51,975 nt of DNA. Source: Roseicyclus sediminis. GTDB taxonomy: Bacteria; Pseudomonadota; Alphaproteobacteria; Rhodobacterales; Rhodobacteraceae. Positions 24,277-34,419 of the stretch are shown here, in pieces. A model generated the notes under the pieces. The model was not told the origin of the DNA, ran no database searches, and saw nothing but the letters and a program-made list of their open reading frames with translations. Within the stretch, counting starts at the first letter, position 1. Each line of letters opens with the position of its first letter. The DNA lies in the NCBI RefSeq assembly GCF_025515305.1, contig NZ_JAOPHT010000022.1, positions 1-51,975 on the forward strand. The letters are read 5' to 3'. A program made the translations under genes and the position numbers.

Positions 24277-24291
24277 TTCTGCAATGCAGAA
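24277..24291 (-). promoter_or_regulatory. Perfect 7-1-7 dyad upstream of maoC (PhaR-like site)
   Basis: TTCTGCAATGCAGAA is a perfect inverted repeat about 50 bases before the maoC start. Its core CTGC-AAT-GCAG fits the CTGC-N3-GCAG pattern I recall for PhaR, the polyhydroxyalkanoate repressor of Paracoccus and Rhodobacter. Assignment is inference. Confidence 0.5.
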
Positions 24292-24410
24292 AGTAACAAA
24301 AGGCCCGCAAAATTCCACTTTTCGCAATTTTCTTGCGCATGCATCACAAGATGGCGCGGGTCGCGGGGAAATCAACAGGCGGAGGGTTTCGTGTGCTTCG
24401 GCCGTTTTCC

Positions 24411-24442
24411 TTGACTTCACAATGCTTTGGTGCAAAACAAAG
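24411..24442 (+). promoter_or_regulatory. Promoter/operator-like region of the ArsR-type gene
   Basis: TTGACT (24411-24416) is a good -35 box; the -10 is poor (AAAACA or similar near 24434). A dyad CTTTG-N8-CAAAG (24425-24442) covers the expected -10 and ends five bases before the ATG, a place where an autorepressor could bind. Confidence 0.35.
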
Positions 24443-24446
24443 TCTC

Positions 24447-24791
24447 ATGACTAAGCATGATCCGAAACTCGATGTGCTTTTCTCGGCGCTGAGCGATCCG
24501 ACACGTCGCACGGTGCTGGAGCGGCTGTGCCGCGGTCCCGCGAGCGTCGGGGAACTGGCGGCGCCGCACGACATGGCGCTGCCGTCATTCCTCGGGCATC
24601 TGAGGAAGCTGGAGGCCGCGGGTCTCGTGACGTCGGACAAGAAGGGGCGGGTTCGCACCGTGCGGCTGGTGCCCGGCGCGCTTCAGACAGCGCATGGCTG
24701 GCTGACCCGGCAGAATGCCGACTGGCCAGGCCGGATGGAACGGCTGGATTCCTTCGTGTCCCTAATGAAGCGGGGAAAGGACTCCGCCTGA
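24447..24791 (+). CDS. ArsR/SmtB-type winged-helix regulator
   Basis: 114 residues from the ATG at 24447 (MTKHDPKLDVLFSALSDPTRRTVLERL). Winged helix with recognition region ASVGELAAPHDMALPSFLGHLRKLEAAGLVTSDKKGRVRTVRL. Its single cysteine argues against metal sensing; this subgroup is usually encoded beside an SRPBCC/AHA1 protein that senses a small molecule, but no such gene follows here. It points against the neighbouring genes, sitting between the HAD gene and maoC, and its stop is 5 bases from the convergent HAD stop. Target unknown, perhaps itself and maoC. Confidence 0.85.
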   Translation: MTKHDPKLDVLFSALSDPTRRTVLERLCRGPASVGELAAPHDMALPSFLGHLRKLEAAGLVTSDKKGRVRTVRLVPGALQTAHGWLTRQNADWPGRMERLDSFVSLMKRGKDSA

Positions 24792-24795
24792 CGCC

Positions 24796-25671
24796 TCAGC
24801 GGAACATGGCCATGGCGTAGGTCGGTTCCAGTTGCGCGCCTTCCAGGAAATCGGCGAGCATCGCGGGATCCGGCCGGCCGGTGGTGCCAGTCTCGGCCCG
24901 GGCAAGTCCGCCCGTGATGAACAGGGTGTCGATGTTCTCGCCCATGCCGCCCTGCACATCGGTGAAGATCCCGTCGCCCACCGCAAGGACGCGATCCTCG
25001 GGCACAGACCGCCCGATCTGCTGGAGGCGCCGGCGGGCCAGGTCGTAGATCGGCGGATGCGGCTTGCCGAAATAGAGGCTCTCGCCGCCCATCTCGGTAT
25101 AGAGCTGCGCGAGTGCCCCCGCGCACCACTCGCGGCTTTCGCCACGGTCGACGACGATGTCGGGGTTGGCGCACAGAAGCTTCAGGCCCTTCGTCTTGGC
25201 CAGCAGGAACTGCGGCCGCAGGACGGCGGGGTCGGCGTGGGGATCGAAGGGCCCGGTGCACACGATGCCCTCGGCCTCCTCGAGCGCGACCTTCTCGATC
25301 GCGACCGGGTTCTCGAGCATCTTCGGCGGTTCGAAGAAAGGCGCGTCATGCGGTTCGCCCACGTGCCAGACCCGCCGGCCCACCACACCCTCGAACATCG
25401 CCAGCCGCGCCGCGTCCCCGGAGGTCGCGATCACGTCCCAGCAATCCTCGGGCACGCCGAGACGCAGAAGCTGCTTGGCCACGCTCGCGCGGGGGCGCGG
25501 CGCGTTGGTGACAAGGACGACCGTCCCGCCTTGGGCCTTGAAGGCGCGAAGCGCGGCGACCGCCTCGGGGAAGGCCTGCACGCCGTCATGGACACAGCCC
25601 CAGAGATCGCAGAACAGCGCGTCGTAGCGGCCGGAAAGATCGGCGAGGCTGTCGATGATCGGGGTGGTCAT
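24796..25671 (-). CDS. HAD-superfamily hydrolase (TIGR01459 type)
   Basis: 291 residues. NagD-like class IIA HAD fold: N-terminal YDALFCDLWGCVHDGVQAFP with the nucleophile Asp, VVLVTNAPRPRASVAKQL (motif II), YFGKPHPPIYDLA (motif III Lys) and VLAVGDGIFTDVQGG (motif IV Asp pair). A cytoplasmic sugar- or nucleotide-phosphatase. This family lies near ribF in many alphaproteobacteria, so a link to flavin phosphates is possible. Start codon ATG with AAGGAGA nearby on the minus strand. Confidence 0.88.
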   Translation of the reverse strand: MTTPIIDSLADLSGRYDALFCDLWGCVHDGVQAFPEAVAALRAFKAQGGTVVLVTNAPRPRASVAKQLLRLGVPEDCWDVIATSGDAARLAMFEGVVGRRVWHVGEPHDAPFFEPPKMLENPVAIEKVALEEAEGIVCTGPFDPHADPAVLRPQFLLAKTKGLKLLCANPDIVVDRGESREWCAGALAQLYTEMGGESLYFGKPHPPIYDLARRRLQQIGRSVPEDRVLAVGDGIFTDVQGGMGENIDTLFITGGLARAETGTTGRPDPAMLADFLEGAQLEPTYAMAMFR

Positions 25672-25829
25672 GGGGGTCTCCTTCGGGCGGATCGTTGGCG
25701 CCTGAATAGGACCTTTCTTGCGGAGGGAACAGGGCGGATAGGCCCCGCCTGGCCCGTCGCGGCGTCGCCTTGCGCGGCACCGCGCGCGTCGCCGGGCTGC
25801 CTGGCCCTGGCCGGGCGGCGACCTTGCGT

Positions 25830-25857
25830 GACGGGGCAGGGGTGACCCCGCCCCGTC
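25830..25857 (-). terminator. Hairpin after the nucleotidase gene
   Basis: GACGGGGC (25830-25837) pairs with GCCCCGTC (25850-25857), and GGGG/CCCC continue inside after one bulged base. It starts 8 bases after the nucleotidase stop. No T tract, so its efficiency is uncertain. Confidence 0.55.
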
Positions 25858-25864
25858 TGCTGGC

Positions 25865-27823
25865 TCAGAGCGTGATGCGGTAGCGTGCGAAGCCGTCCGG
25901 GCCTTCGCCCGCAGCCTCGATCGCTACGCCTTCGACCCCGTCCATGAACGCCGAGGCCGCCGGCCCCGTGTCGAAAAGGACCGTGGTCCCCGCCATCGGC
26001 GCGAAGGTCCAGTTTGCGTCGGCCGAGGGGCTGACGGTCCCCTGTTCAACGATATAGCGAACGATCACGTCGCGGTTGGTGTCCGGCCCCTCGAAGATCA
26101 CCGTGGAGGGGTTGGCGCCGGGGAAGTTCCCGCCGCCGCCCGCGCGGTAATTGTTCGTGGCGACGATGAATTCCTGCGCGTCGTCGATGGGCGCGCCCTG
26201 GTACATCAGGTTGACGATCCGGTGCGCGTCGGGGGCCACGACCTCGCCGTCGTTGTTGTAGCGGGACGGCTGGCTGAGGTCGATCTGGTAGGTCACCCCG
26301 TCGATCACGTCGAAGTTGTAGGACGGGAAGTCGGGGTTCAGAAGGATCTGATCGGCCTCTCCGGGCGTGATCTGGTTGAACATGCCCGCGGACCGCTCCA
26401 GCCATTCGCGCACCTCGGCCCCGGTGATGCGCACCGCGCGCACCGTGTTGGGATAGAGGTAGAGGTCGGCCACGTTCTTGATCGCGATGGGCCCGGCGGG
26501 CACGTCGGTGTAGTATTCCGGCCCGCCACGGCCCCCGGCCTTGAAAGGGGCCGCGGCCGACAGGATCGGCAGCCCCTCGTTCTCGGTCCCCGCCATCATC
26601 TGCGCGATGTACCAGGTCTGTGCGTTCGACACGATCTGGACGGAAGGATCGTCGGCCACCAGCGCGAAGTAGGAGTGGAGCGGCGCGTCCGTCTGTCCGA
26701 CCTCGGCACGGACATAGGCCAGCGTCGCCTCGTGGTCGGCCTCGACGGAGGCGAGCACGGCCTCGTCGCTGTCCACCAGCGCGGTGATCGAGCGGTCCTC
26801 CTCCCGCCGGTAGATCGGCCGCGCCTCGGACATGTGGGAGGCGATGCGCCAGGTGTTCCCGTCACGCTCCAGCATCAGGTCGACAAGGCCCATGTGGCTC
26901 CCCCAGAAGCCGGCCATGACCGCAGGCTTGCCCATGATCGTCCCGGCCTCCGCGTCGACACCGGGCGTCCCCGCGTAGTCGGGGCCCGGGAAGACGCGGT
27001 GATGGTGGCCGGTCAGGACCACGTCGATGCCGTCCACGCCCGCCAGCGGGATCGAGGCGTTCTCCATCATGTCGGAATGGTCCGCCTCGCCGATGCCGGA
27101 ATGGGACAGCGCGATGATGATCTCGGCGCCTTCCTCGCGCATCTGCGGCACGTAGGCCTGCGCGGCGGCGACGATGTCGCGCACCTGCACGTTGCCTTCG
27201 AGGTGCCGGCGGTCCCAGGTCATGATTTGCGGCGGCACGAAGCCGATGATGCCGATGCGGATCGGGTGGCTCTCGCCCGCGCCGTCGGTCAGCATCCGGT
27301 CGAGCATCACGTAGGGCGGGACCAGCGTCGTGTCGGCGGTGGCGTTGCCGCCCATGGCGGTCGACACGTTGGCGCAGACCACCGGGAAGTCCGCGCCTGC
27401 GACCGAGTTCATCAGGAAGGGCAGGCCATAGTTGAACTCGTGGTTGCCGAGCGTCGAGGCGTCGAACCCGAGCGTGTTCATCGCCGCGATCATCGGGTGG
27501 ACGTCGCCTTCGGACATGCCCCGCTCGTAGGCCATGTAGTCGCCCATCGGGTTGCCCTGAAGGAAGTCGCCGTTGTCGAGCAGGATCGAGTTCGTCGACT
27601 CGGCCCTTATGCCGTCGACCAGCGACGCGGTCCGTGCAAGGCCGACGGTGTCCACCGGCCGGTCGCTGTAGTAGTCATAGGGGAAGACGTGGACATGGAC
27701 ATCGGTCGTTTCCATGATCCGAAGATGCGCCTGGCCGGCCTGCGCGCGGACCGAGAAGGGGTGCATCGCGATGAAGCCGGCGGTCGTGGCCAGGAAGGCC
27801 CGACGGTTCAGAAGAATCGGCAT
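25865..27823 (-). CDS. cpdB: Periplasmic 2',3'-cyclic-nucleotide 2'-phosphodiesterase/3'-nucleotidase
   Basis: 652 residues from the ATG complementary to 27821-27823 behind CGGAG; a frame 91 codons longer is shadow coding. The start [12 protein letters not shown]...VRAQA looks like a twin-arginine export signal. Calcineurin-type metallophosphoesterase domain with [39 protein letters not shown] and TGHHHRVFP, then the 5'-nucleotidase C-terminal domain. Cleaves 2',3'-cyclic nucleotides and 3'-nucleotides to give nucleosides and phosphate from outside RNA. Preceded by a dyad and a hairpin. Confidence 0.92.
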   Translation of the reverse strand: MPILLNRRAFLATTAGFIAMHPFSVRAQAGQAHLRIMETTDVHVHVFPYDYYSDRPVDTVGLARTASLVDGIRAESTNSILLDNGDFLQGNPMGDYMAYERGMSEGDVHPMIAAMNTLGFDASTLGNHEFNYGLPFLMNSVAGADFPVVCANVSTAMGGNATADTTLVPPYVMLDRMLTDGAGESHPIRIGIIGFVPPQIMTWDRRHLEGNVQVRDIVAAAQAYVPQMREEGAEIIIALSHSGIGEADHSDMMENASIPLAGVDGIDVVLTGHHHRVFPGPDYAGTPGVDAEAGTIMGKPAVMAGFWGSHMGLVDLMLERDGNTWRIASHMSEARPIYRREEDRSITALVDSDEAVLASVEADHEATLAYVRAEVGQTDAPLHSYFALVADDPSVQIVSNAQTWYIAQMMAGTENEGLPILSAAAPFKAGGRGGPEYYTDVPAGPIAIKNVADLYLYPNTVRAVRITGAEVREWLERSAGMFNQITPGEADQILLNPDFPSYNFDVIDGVTYQIDLSQPSRYNNDGEVVAPDAHRIVNLMYQGAPIDDAQEFIVATNNYRAGGGGNFPGANPSTVIFEGPDTNRDVIVRYIVEQGTVSPSADANWTFAPMAGTTVLFDTGPAASAFMDGVEGVAIEAAGEGPDGFARYRITL

Positions 27824-27843
27824 GGGTTTTTTCTCCGCTGTTG

Positions 27844-27887
27844 GACAATTGTCAGTGTAACCCGTCCGGCCGCGGGCGGCTGTTACA
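27844..27887 (-). promoter_or_regulatory. Palindrome plus hairpin upstream of cpdB
   Basis: GACAATTGTC (27844-27853) is a perfect 10-base palindrome 21 bases before the cpdB start. Next to it TGTAAC (27856-27861) pairs with GTTACA (27882-27887) and an inner CCGTCCG/CGGGCGG stem follows. The hairpin may end the upstream 174-residue gene, and the palindrome may be an operator. Confidence 0.45.
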
Positions 27888-27938
27888 ATTCCGACAAAAT
27901 CAGGCCATCGGCGGGGATTTGTCCGTTCCTTTGGCGCC

Positions 27939-28463
27939 TCACCGGAAGATGCACGCCACTCCCGACCACAGATGCGTGACCGTCGTCCCGTCCTCCGAGA
28001 CGATGCCCGCCACGCCGTCGCGCTCGAATTCGAGGCCGAGCGTGCTGTCGGTGTGCCAGACCGTGCCGGCCGTTTCCAGTGCCGCGCGCGGCGCACCGAC
28101 GGCGAGGTCGCCGGTCGTGGCGACCGCGTCCCCGGTGGCGAGGAACCAGCCTTCGAGGCGGTCCTCCCGGAAGTTCAGGTCGATCTGGCCGGGCAGCGAG
28201 ACGCTGACCAGCGGCCCCTCGGGACATTCGCCGGGAAAGGCCACGTGGACCTCGTGGCCGACGATGGCGACGAGTGTGCGCATGGCGACGTGGAAGGGTG
28301 TGCCGAAGGGCAGGTCCACCCCGGCGCTGCCATCGGCGGCGGTCAGATGCAGGCCCGTGGCATCGGCGCGGATCGTGTCACTGGGGGATGGCCAGTACGC
28401 CTCGGCAAGGAGTGGCTGCGCAGCAAGGAGCGATACGAGGACGATGGAGGGCAGGCGGACCAT
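27939..28463 (-). CDS. Small exported protein of unknown function
   Basis: 174 residues from the ATG complementary to 28461-28463 behind GGAG (the longer frame adds 46 Arg/Ser-rich residues and is rejected). [22 protein letters not shown] is a good Sec signal peptide cut near residue 21. The mature part is beta-rich with two cysteines (PGECPEG and GVACIFR at the very end), which could form one disulfide. I recognise no family. It lies between ppaC and cpdB, all leftward, with hairpins on both sides, so it is probably its own transcript. Confidence 0.65.
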   Translation of the reverse strand: MVRLPSIVLVSLLAAQPLLAEAYWPSPSDTIRADATGLHLTAADGSAGVDLPFGTPFHVAMRTLVAIVGHEVHVAFPGECPEGPLVSVSLPGQIDLNFREDRLEGWFLATGDAVATTGDLAVGAPRAALETAGTVWHTDSTLGLEFERDGVAGIVSEDGTTVTHLWSGVACIFR

Positions 28464-28516
28464 GAAGACACTCCGGGTTCTGGTGCCCGCGAGTGTCTCA
28501 GGCCGGGGGGCGGGGC

Positions 28517-28542
28517 GGCAATGCGGGAAACCCCGCACTGCC
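28517..28542 (-). terminator. Hairpin downstream of the pyrophosphatase gene
   Basis: On the minus strand GGCAGTGCGGG and CCCGCATTGCC form an 11-base stem (one G-U pair) around a GTTT loop, 13 bases after the ppaC stop. No T tract follows. Confidence 0.55.
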
Positions 28543-28554
28543 ACCCGCGGCACC

Positions 28555-29478
28555 TCAGAGCGCGAGGTTGGGGATGATCTGCTTCTTCCGGCTGACGACA
28601 CCCGGCAGGACGACCGTATCGGAATCGCCGCAGACGGTGGCGAAGCTCTTTTCCGCGACCTGCCTGGTCAGTTCATTCGGGATCAGCATGGTCGACTGCT
28701 CGCGCAGGATGTCGACGATGAACAGGAGCACCTGGTCGACACCGTCCTCGGCGGCCACGGCGGGCATGGAGGCCATGAGGCTCGCCTTCCGGGCAAGGAC
28801 CGTCTCGGGCGACGTGGTTTCCAGCACGCTGACGCGGAACGACTTGCCGCCGACCTCGTATTCCTTGCTGTCCATCCGCAGGAGCTCGGCGTCCGAGAAC
28901 TCCGAGACGTCCGACTTTGCCGCGAACATCTCGGCGGCGTAAGAGGGGATGTCGATGCCCAGCTCCTCGGCCAGCTTCTCGGCCACGGCGCGGTCGGTGT
29001 CCGTCGTGGTGGGCGAGCGGAATTCCAGCGTGTCCGACAGGATGCACGACAGCATCGCGCCCTTGATCGCCTCGGGCATCCGCGCTGCATCCGGGCCCAT
29101 GGCCTTGTACATGATGGTCGCCGTGCAGGCGAGCGGACGAATGGTGATGGTGATGGGCCCCTTCGTCTCCAGCCCGCCGACCAGCTTGTGATGGTCGATG
29201 ATGGCCTTGATGTCGGCGTCGTTGATGCCCTCGGGAAGCTCGGCCGGGTTGTTCGTGTCGACGATCACCACGGGTGTGCCGGCGGCGACGGAGTCGATGA
29301 TGCGCGGCTTGGGCAGGTTCCAGCGGTCGAGCATGAAGGCGGCTTCGGTGTTGGGCTCGCCCAGCAGGACGGGCTCGGCTTCGCAGTCGGTGACGTTGTT
29401 CAGGTACCAGGCCCAGATGATGGGCGAACCGGTCGAGTCGGTGTCGGGCGACTTGTGGCCGAAGACGAGCGTGTTCAT
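28555..29478 (-). CDS. ppaC: Manganese-dependent inorganic pyrophosphatase
   Basis: 307 residues from the ATG complementary to 29476-29478 (MNTLVFGHKSPDTDS), the usual length; the upstream 22 codons of open frame lack support. DHH-family metal motifs: HKSPDTDS (8-15), VDTNNPAELP, and DHHKLVGG; the C-terminal DHHA2 domain ends with the substrate-binding SRKKQI. Hydrolyses pyrophosphate to phosphate in the cytoplasm. Class II enzyme rather than the class I Ppa more common in Proteobacteria. Divergent from groESL with a 263-base space. Confidence 0.93.
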   Translation of the reverse strand: MNTLVFGHKSPDTDSTGSPIIWAWYLNNVTDCEAEPVLLGEPNTEAAFMLDRWNLPKPRIIDSVAAGTPVVIVDTNNPAELPEGINDADIKAIIDHHKLVGGLETKGPITITIRPLACTATIMYKAMGPDAARMPEAIKGAMLSCILSDTLEFRSPTTTDTDRAVAEKLAEELGIDIPSYAAEMFAAKSDVSEFSDAELLRMDSKEYEVGGKSFRVSVLETTSPETVLARKASLMASMPAVAAEDGVDQVLLFIVDILREQSTMLIPNELTRQVAEKSFATVCGDSDTVVLPGVVSRKKQIIPNLAL

Positions 29479-29641
29479 GGGAAAGTCTCTCGGATGCATT
29501 GCGAAAATCGCGGCCCTCATAGCGGGGCGGAGGGAGCTTGTCACGGGCTACGCGCTCGCGGTGGGTTGAGGTGTCGGCGGCATGATCCCCGTCGGGCCGC
29601 AAGCGGATGACGTTTCGGTCGATTTTTCCGATCGCGAACCG

Positions 29642-29669
29642 TTGACACCCCACGGACCCATCCTTATCT
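29642..29669 (+). promoter_or_regulatory. groESL promoter
   Basis: TTGACA (29642-29647) and TTATCT (29664-29669) are 16 bases apart, just upstream of the CIRCE element, so the transcript begins about where HrcA binds. Confidence 0.65.
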
Positions 29670-29677
29670 CCGCGTCG

Positions 29678-29704
29678 TTAGCACTCATCCAAGGCGAGTG
29701 CTAA
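29678..29704 (+). promoter_or_regulatory. CIRCE element (HrcA operator)
   Basis: TTAGCACTC (29678-29686), nine-base spacer, GAGTGCTAA (29696-29704): an exact CIRCE match. HrcA bound here represses groESL until heat shock. hrcA itself is outside the window. Confidence 0.95.
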
Positions 29705-29741
29705 AGCGAGAAAACCGAACCTTACGAGGAGAGTTCGAGAC

Positions 29742-31734
<1,993 letters not shown>

Positions 31735-31762
31735 TCTGCCGCCAGGCACTGAAATTCGGAAA

Positions 31763-31789
31763 GGGGCCGCATTGCGCGGCCCCTTTTTT
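31763..31789 (+). terminator. Terminator of groESL
   Basis: GGGGCCGC (31763-31770) pairs with GCGGCCCC (31776-31783) around a five-base loop, followed by six T. A canonical intrinsic terminator. Confidence 0.93.
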
Positions 31790-31849
31790 CATTGGGTGCG
31801 CCCCTGTGGTCTCCACCATCGGGAGGCGCGCGCGTCGGGGGGGGGAAGA

Positions 31850-32206
31850 TCAGTCGGAAAGGCAGATCTTGTTCCCGTCCGGATCCCTGACATAGGCGGA
31901 AAACCGGGGCCCCCTCGGCCCCGGCGCGCCCTCGCAGGTTCCGCCCAGTGAAATGGCCTTGCGGTGAAGCCGTTCGACCTCCTCGGCCGATCCGAGCGCG
32001 AAACCGACCATCGTTCCGTTGCCGTTGGCCGCCGGTCTGCCGTCGAACGGTATCGCAACCGCGAAGGCGAAATCCTCTCCCAGCCAGTAGATCATCCTTT
32101 CGGATGGCTGGACCCGGTTCACCTCCGCCCGATCGAAGAACGCGTCGTAGAACGCGGCCGCTCTTTCCATGTCGGTCGTGCCGACGACGAAGTAGTTCAT
32201 CCTCAT
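31850..32206 (-). CDS. VOC (glyoxalase/bleomycin-resistance) family protein
   Basis: 118 residues. One beta-alpha-beta-beta-beta pair typical of the vicinal-oxygen-chelate fold: MNYFVVGTTDMERAAAFYDAFFD at the start and PRFSAYVRDPDGNKICLSD at the end. Members bind metals or hydrophobic ligands as dimers; the enzymatic role cannot be told. Divergent from the WYL regulator gene with about 90 bases between, which suggests that regulator may control it. Confidence 0.85.
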   Translation of the reverse strand: MRMNYFVVGTTDMERAAAFYDAFFDRAEVNRVQPSERMIYWLGEDFAFAVAIPFDGRPAANGNGTMVGFALGSAEEVERLHRKAISLGGTCEGAPGPRGPRFSAYVRDPDGNKICLSD

Positions 32207-32296
32207 TTTCCGGTCTCCTGTGCCCGCCAGCGGGTTGCTGGCGTCTGTGGTTCAGGCTCTATTGGTAAACCGGACATCTGATGGCATATTTTTTGA

Positions 32297-33031
32297 ATGG
32301 CGCGCGCTCACCCCAATGACAGGCTCAGGCGGATGGATCTGCTGGCCGTTCAGCTGAAACAGGAAGAGCGTTGCACGATAAAGGGCCTGGCGCGCCAGCA
32401 CGGCGTTAGCGAGCGGACGATCGCACGGGACCTGTCGCTCATGCGGGACCGCGGTTTGCCCATCGACGCGGACCGGGGGCGGGGCGGGGGCGTGCGGCTC
32501 GACCCCCATTGGGGCGTCGGCCGGGTGAACCTCAGCTACCCCGAGGCCGTGGACCTTCTCATCAGCATCGAGGTGGCGGAGAAGATGGGCTCACCCATGT
32601 TCCTGGCGAACCTCGGCTCGGTCAGGCGGCATCTGGTGGCCTCGTTCTCACCGAGGAAACGGGCGGAGGTCAACCGCCTGAAGTCCCGCATCCTGATCGG
32701 GGTCACGGCATCGACCTATGTGCAGGCGGGTGTCACGTCGCCCCCCAAACGTGTCGTGCAGGCCCTGCACCAGGGGTTCATCGATCTCGAAACGCTTGCG
32801 ATCCGCTACGCAAGGGAGGACGGCGAGATCTCGGACCGCGAGATCGAACCGCACTACCTGATGCTGAAATATCCCGTCTGGTATGTGCTCGCGTTCGATC
32901 ACCTGCGGGCCGAGCCCCGCACGTTCCGATGCGACCGCATCCTGAGCGCCTCCCGCACGGGGACGCGGTTCCGCCTGTTGCCCAAGCGCGAATTCCGCAA
33001 GTCCCTGCATGCGGACGACCTCGCGCCCTGA
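32297..33031 (+). CDS. WYL-domain transcriptional regulator
   Basis: 244 residues. N-terminal winged helix (about 8-60): LAVQLKQEERCTIKGLARQHGVSERTIARDLSLMRDRGLPI, then a WYL-type ligand-binding domain (about 145-215) with EIEPHYLMLKYPVWYVLAFDHLRAEPRTFRCDRI, in which the W-Y-V triplet gives the WYL motif. Such regulators sense nucleic acids or small ligands. AUG start. Likely target is the divergent VOC gene and itself; no operator is evident by eye. Confidence 0.88.
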   Translation: MARAHPNDRLRRMDLLAVQLKQEERCTIKGLARQHGVSERTIARDLSLMRDRGLPIDADRGRGGGVRLDPHWGVGRVNLSYPEAVDLLISIEVAEKMGSPMFLANLGSVRRHLVASFSPRKRAEVNRLKSRILIGVTASTYVQAGVTSPPKRVVQALHQGFIDLETLAIRYAREDGEISDREIEPHYLMLKYPVWYVLAFDHLRAEPRTFRCDRILSASRTGTRFRLLPKREFRKSLHADDLAP

Positions 33032-33297
33032 TCCTGCATGGCGCCCCGGCGTGAGACCCCGCACGCGCCTGTTGCCGAGGTAACACGCGGGGCGGGGGAC
33101 ATCCGTCCGCGCGGCTTGCCCGACGGCGCGGGCCACCCTAACTCCGCGCAAGCCGGAACCTTCCCGGCAGCAGGAGACTTCATGTTCTCGTCGGAGACCC
33201 GGGCCTAGGGTCCGCAAAAGGCGGACCGATCGCAGTTCACCGCCCGTGCGCGTGCCGGGTGCGTGATTCCGTCTGGCCTGAAGTCTCCGGAATATCC

Positions 33298-33555
33298 ATG
33301 AACATCTCGAAACACGAACAGCGCGTGCTGCACGTGCTGGCGCAGGGCGGTGCCATTCACTTCGAACGCGCCCCCAACGGCAAGGTCACCGACGTGACCT
33401 GCATCACACGCGACGGGCATATCCTCGCCGATTGCACGCTCGCCATCTTCGACCGGCTGAGGAAGCGGCGCTTCATCCGCTCGGTCGGCGGCGCGCCCTA
33501 CCGCGCGACGAAGCGCGGGGTCATGTCGGTGCGTGCGCAGCTCGACAACCGGTGA
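33298..33555 (+). CDS. YjhX/TopAI-family toxin-like protein
   Basis: 85 residues from the ATG at 33298 (MNISKHEQRVLHVLAQGGAI), the exact length of E. coli YjhX, known as TopAI, which inhibits topoisomerase I. The body VTDVTCITRDGHILADCTLAIFDRLRKRRFIRS and ending GAPYRATKRGVMSVRAQLDNR fit that family. In E. coli the antitoxin is the acetyltransferase YjhQ; no such gene is adjacent here. The longer frame from 33259 adds 13 residues with no ribosome binding site. A hairpin follows 19 bases after the stop. Confidence 0.8.
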   Translation: MNISKHEQRVLHVLAQGGAIHFERAPNGKVTDVTCITRDGHILADCTLAIFDRLRKRRFIRSVGGAPYRATKRGVMSVRAQLDNR

Positions 33556-33574
33556 ACCGGGTATCGAGCAGGGC

Positions 33575-33609
33575 GGCGGGGCAAGCGGAGGCTTCCGCTC
33601 CGCCCCGCC
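33575..33609 (+). terminator. Hairpin after the YjhX-like gene
   Basis: GGCGGGGC (33575-33582) pairs with GCCCCGCC (33602-33609), and AGCGGA/TCCGCT form an inner stem with a GGCT loop. Stable, but without a T tract. Confidence 0.55.
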
Positions 33610-33645
33610 GTCCCCTAACCTCCCGAAAAAACGGGGGGTCCCAGC

Positions 33646-34407
33646 ATGTCCACAACACCTGTCGCCATCGTCACCGGTGCCGCGCGAGGCATCGGCCTTG
33701 CCACGGCGAAACGCTTTCTCGGTGCGGGATGGCGCGTCGCCATGGTCGACCGCGACGTGCCTGAGCTGGACAGCGCCGCGGCCGGGCTCTCGCCGGTTCT
33801 GGCGTTGCCCTACGACGTGTCCGTGCCCGAACAGGTCGACGCGATGGTGGCCGACACACTGGCCGAATGGGGCCGGATCGACGCGCTGGTCAACAACGCG
33901 GGCGTGGCCGATTTCGGACCCATCGAGGAGACGACCTTCGCCCGCTGGCGCACGGTGATGGAGACCAATCTCGATGGTGTCTTCCTCTGTTCGCAGGCCT
34001 GTATTCCGGCCCTCAGGGAAAGTCGCGGCGCGATCGTGAACATCGCCTCGATCTCGGGGCTGCGCGCCTCGACCCTTCGGGTGGCCTACGGCACGTCCAA
34101 GGCCGCGGTGATGCACCTGACGAAACAGCAGGCCGTCGAACTCGGTGAATACGGCATCCGCGCCAACTGCGTCTGTCCCGGCCCGGTGCGCACCAAGCTG
34201 GCCATGGCCGTGCATTCGCAGGCCATCATCGACGCCTACCACGATGCAATTCCCCTGAACCGATACGGTTCGGAGGATGAGATCGCCTCGGTCATCGCCT
34301 TTCTGTGCTCCGGGGATGCATCCTACGTCACCGGCCAGATCATCGCCGCCGATGGCGGGTTCGAGGCGACTGCGATCGGCCTTCCGGCGCTTCGCGGCAA
34401 CGACTGA
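33646..34407 (+). CDS. SDR-family NAD(P)-dependent oxidoreductase
   Basis: 253 residues, classical short-chain dehydrogenase. Cofactor motif TGAARGIG (10-17), Asp35 after strand 2 (MVDRD) favouring NAD, NNAG (83-86), Ser135/137 and catalytic YGTSK (148-152), and C-terminal ITGQ-type SYVTGQIIAADGGFEA. Oxidises or reduces a secondary alcohol/ketone. Twelve bases before the 3-hydroxyisobutyrate-type dehydrogenase gene, so the two probably act in one pathway, for example sugar-acid or hydroxy-acid use. Substrate unknown. Confidence 0.88.
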   Translation: MSTTPVAIVTGAARGIGLATAKRFLGAGWRVAMVDRDVPELDSAAAGLSPVLALPYDVSVPEQVDAMVADTLAEWGRIDALVNNAGVADFGPIEETTFARWRTVMETNLDGVFLCSQACIPALRESRGAIVNIASISGLRASTLRVAYGTSKAAVMHLTKQQAVELGEYGIRANCVCPGPVRTKLAMAVHSQAIIDAYHDAIPLNRYGSEDEIASVIAFLCSGDASYVTGQIIAADGGFEATAIGLPALRGND

Positions 34408-34419
34408 GAGGACGCGGGT

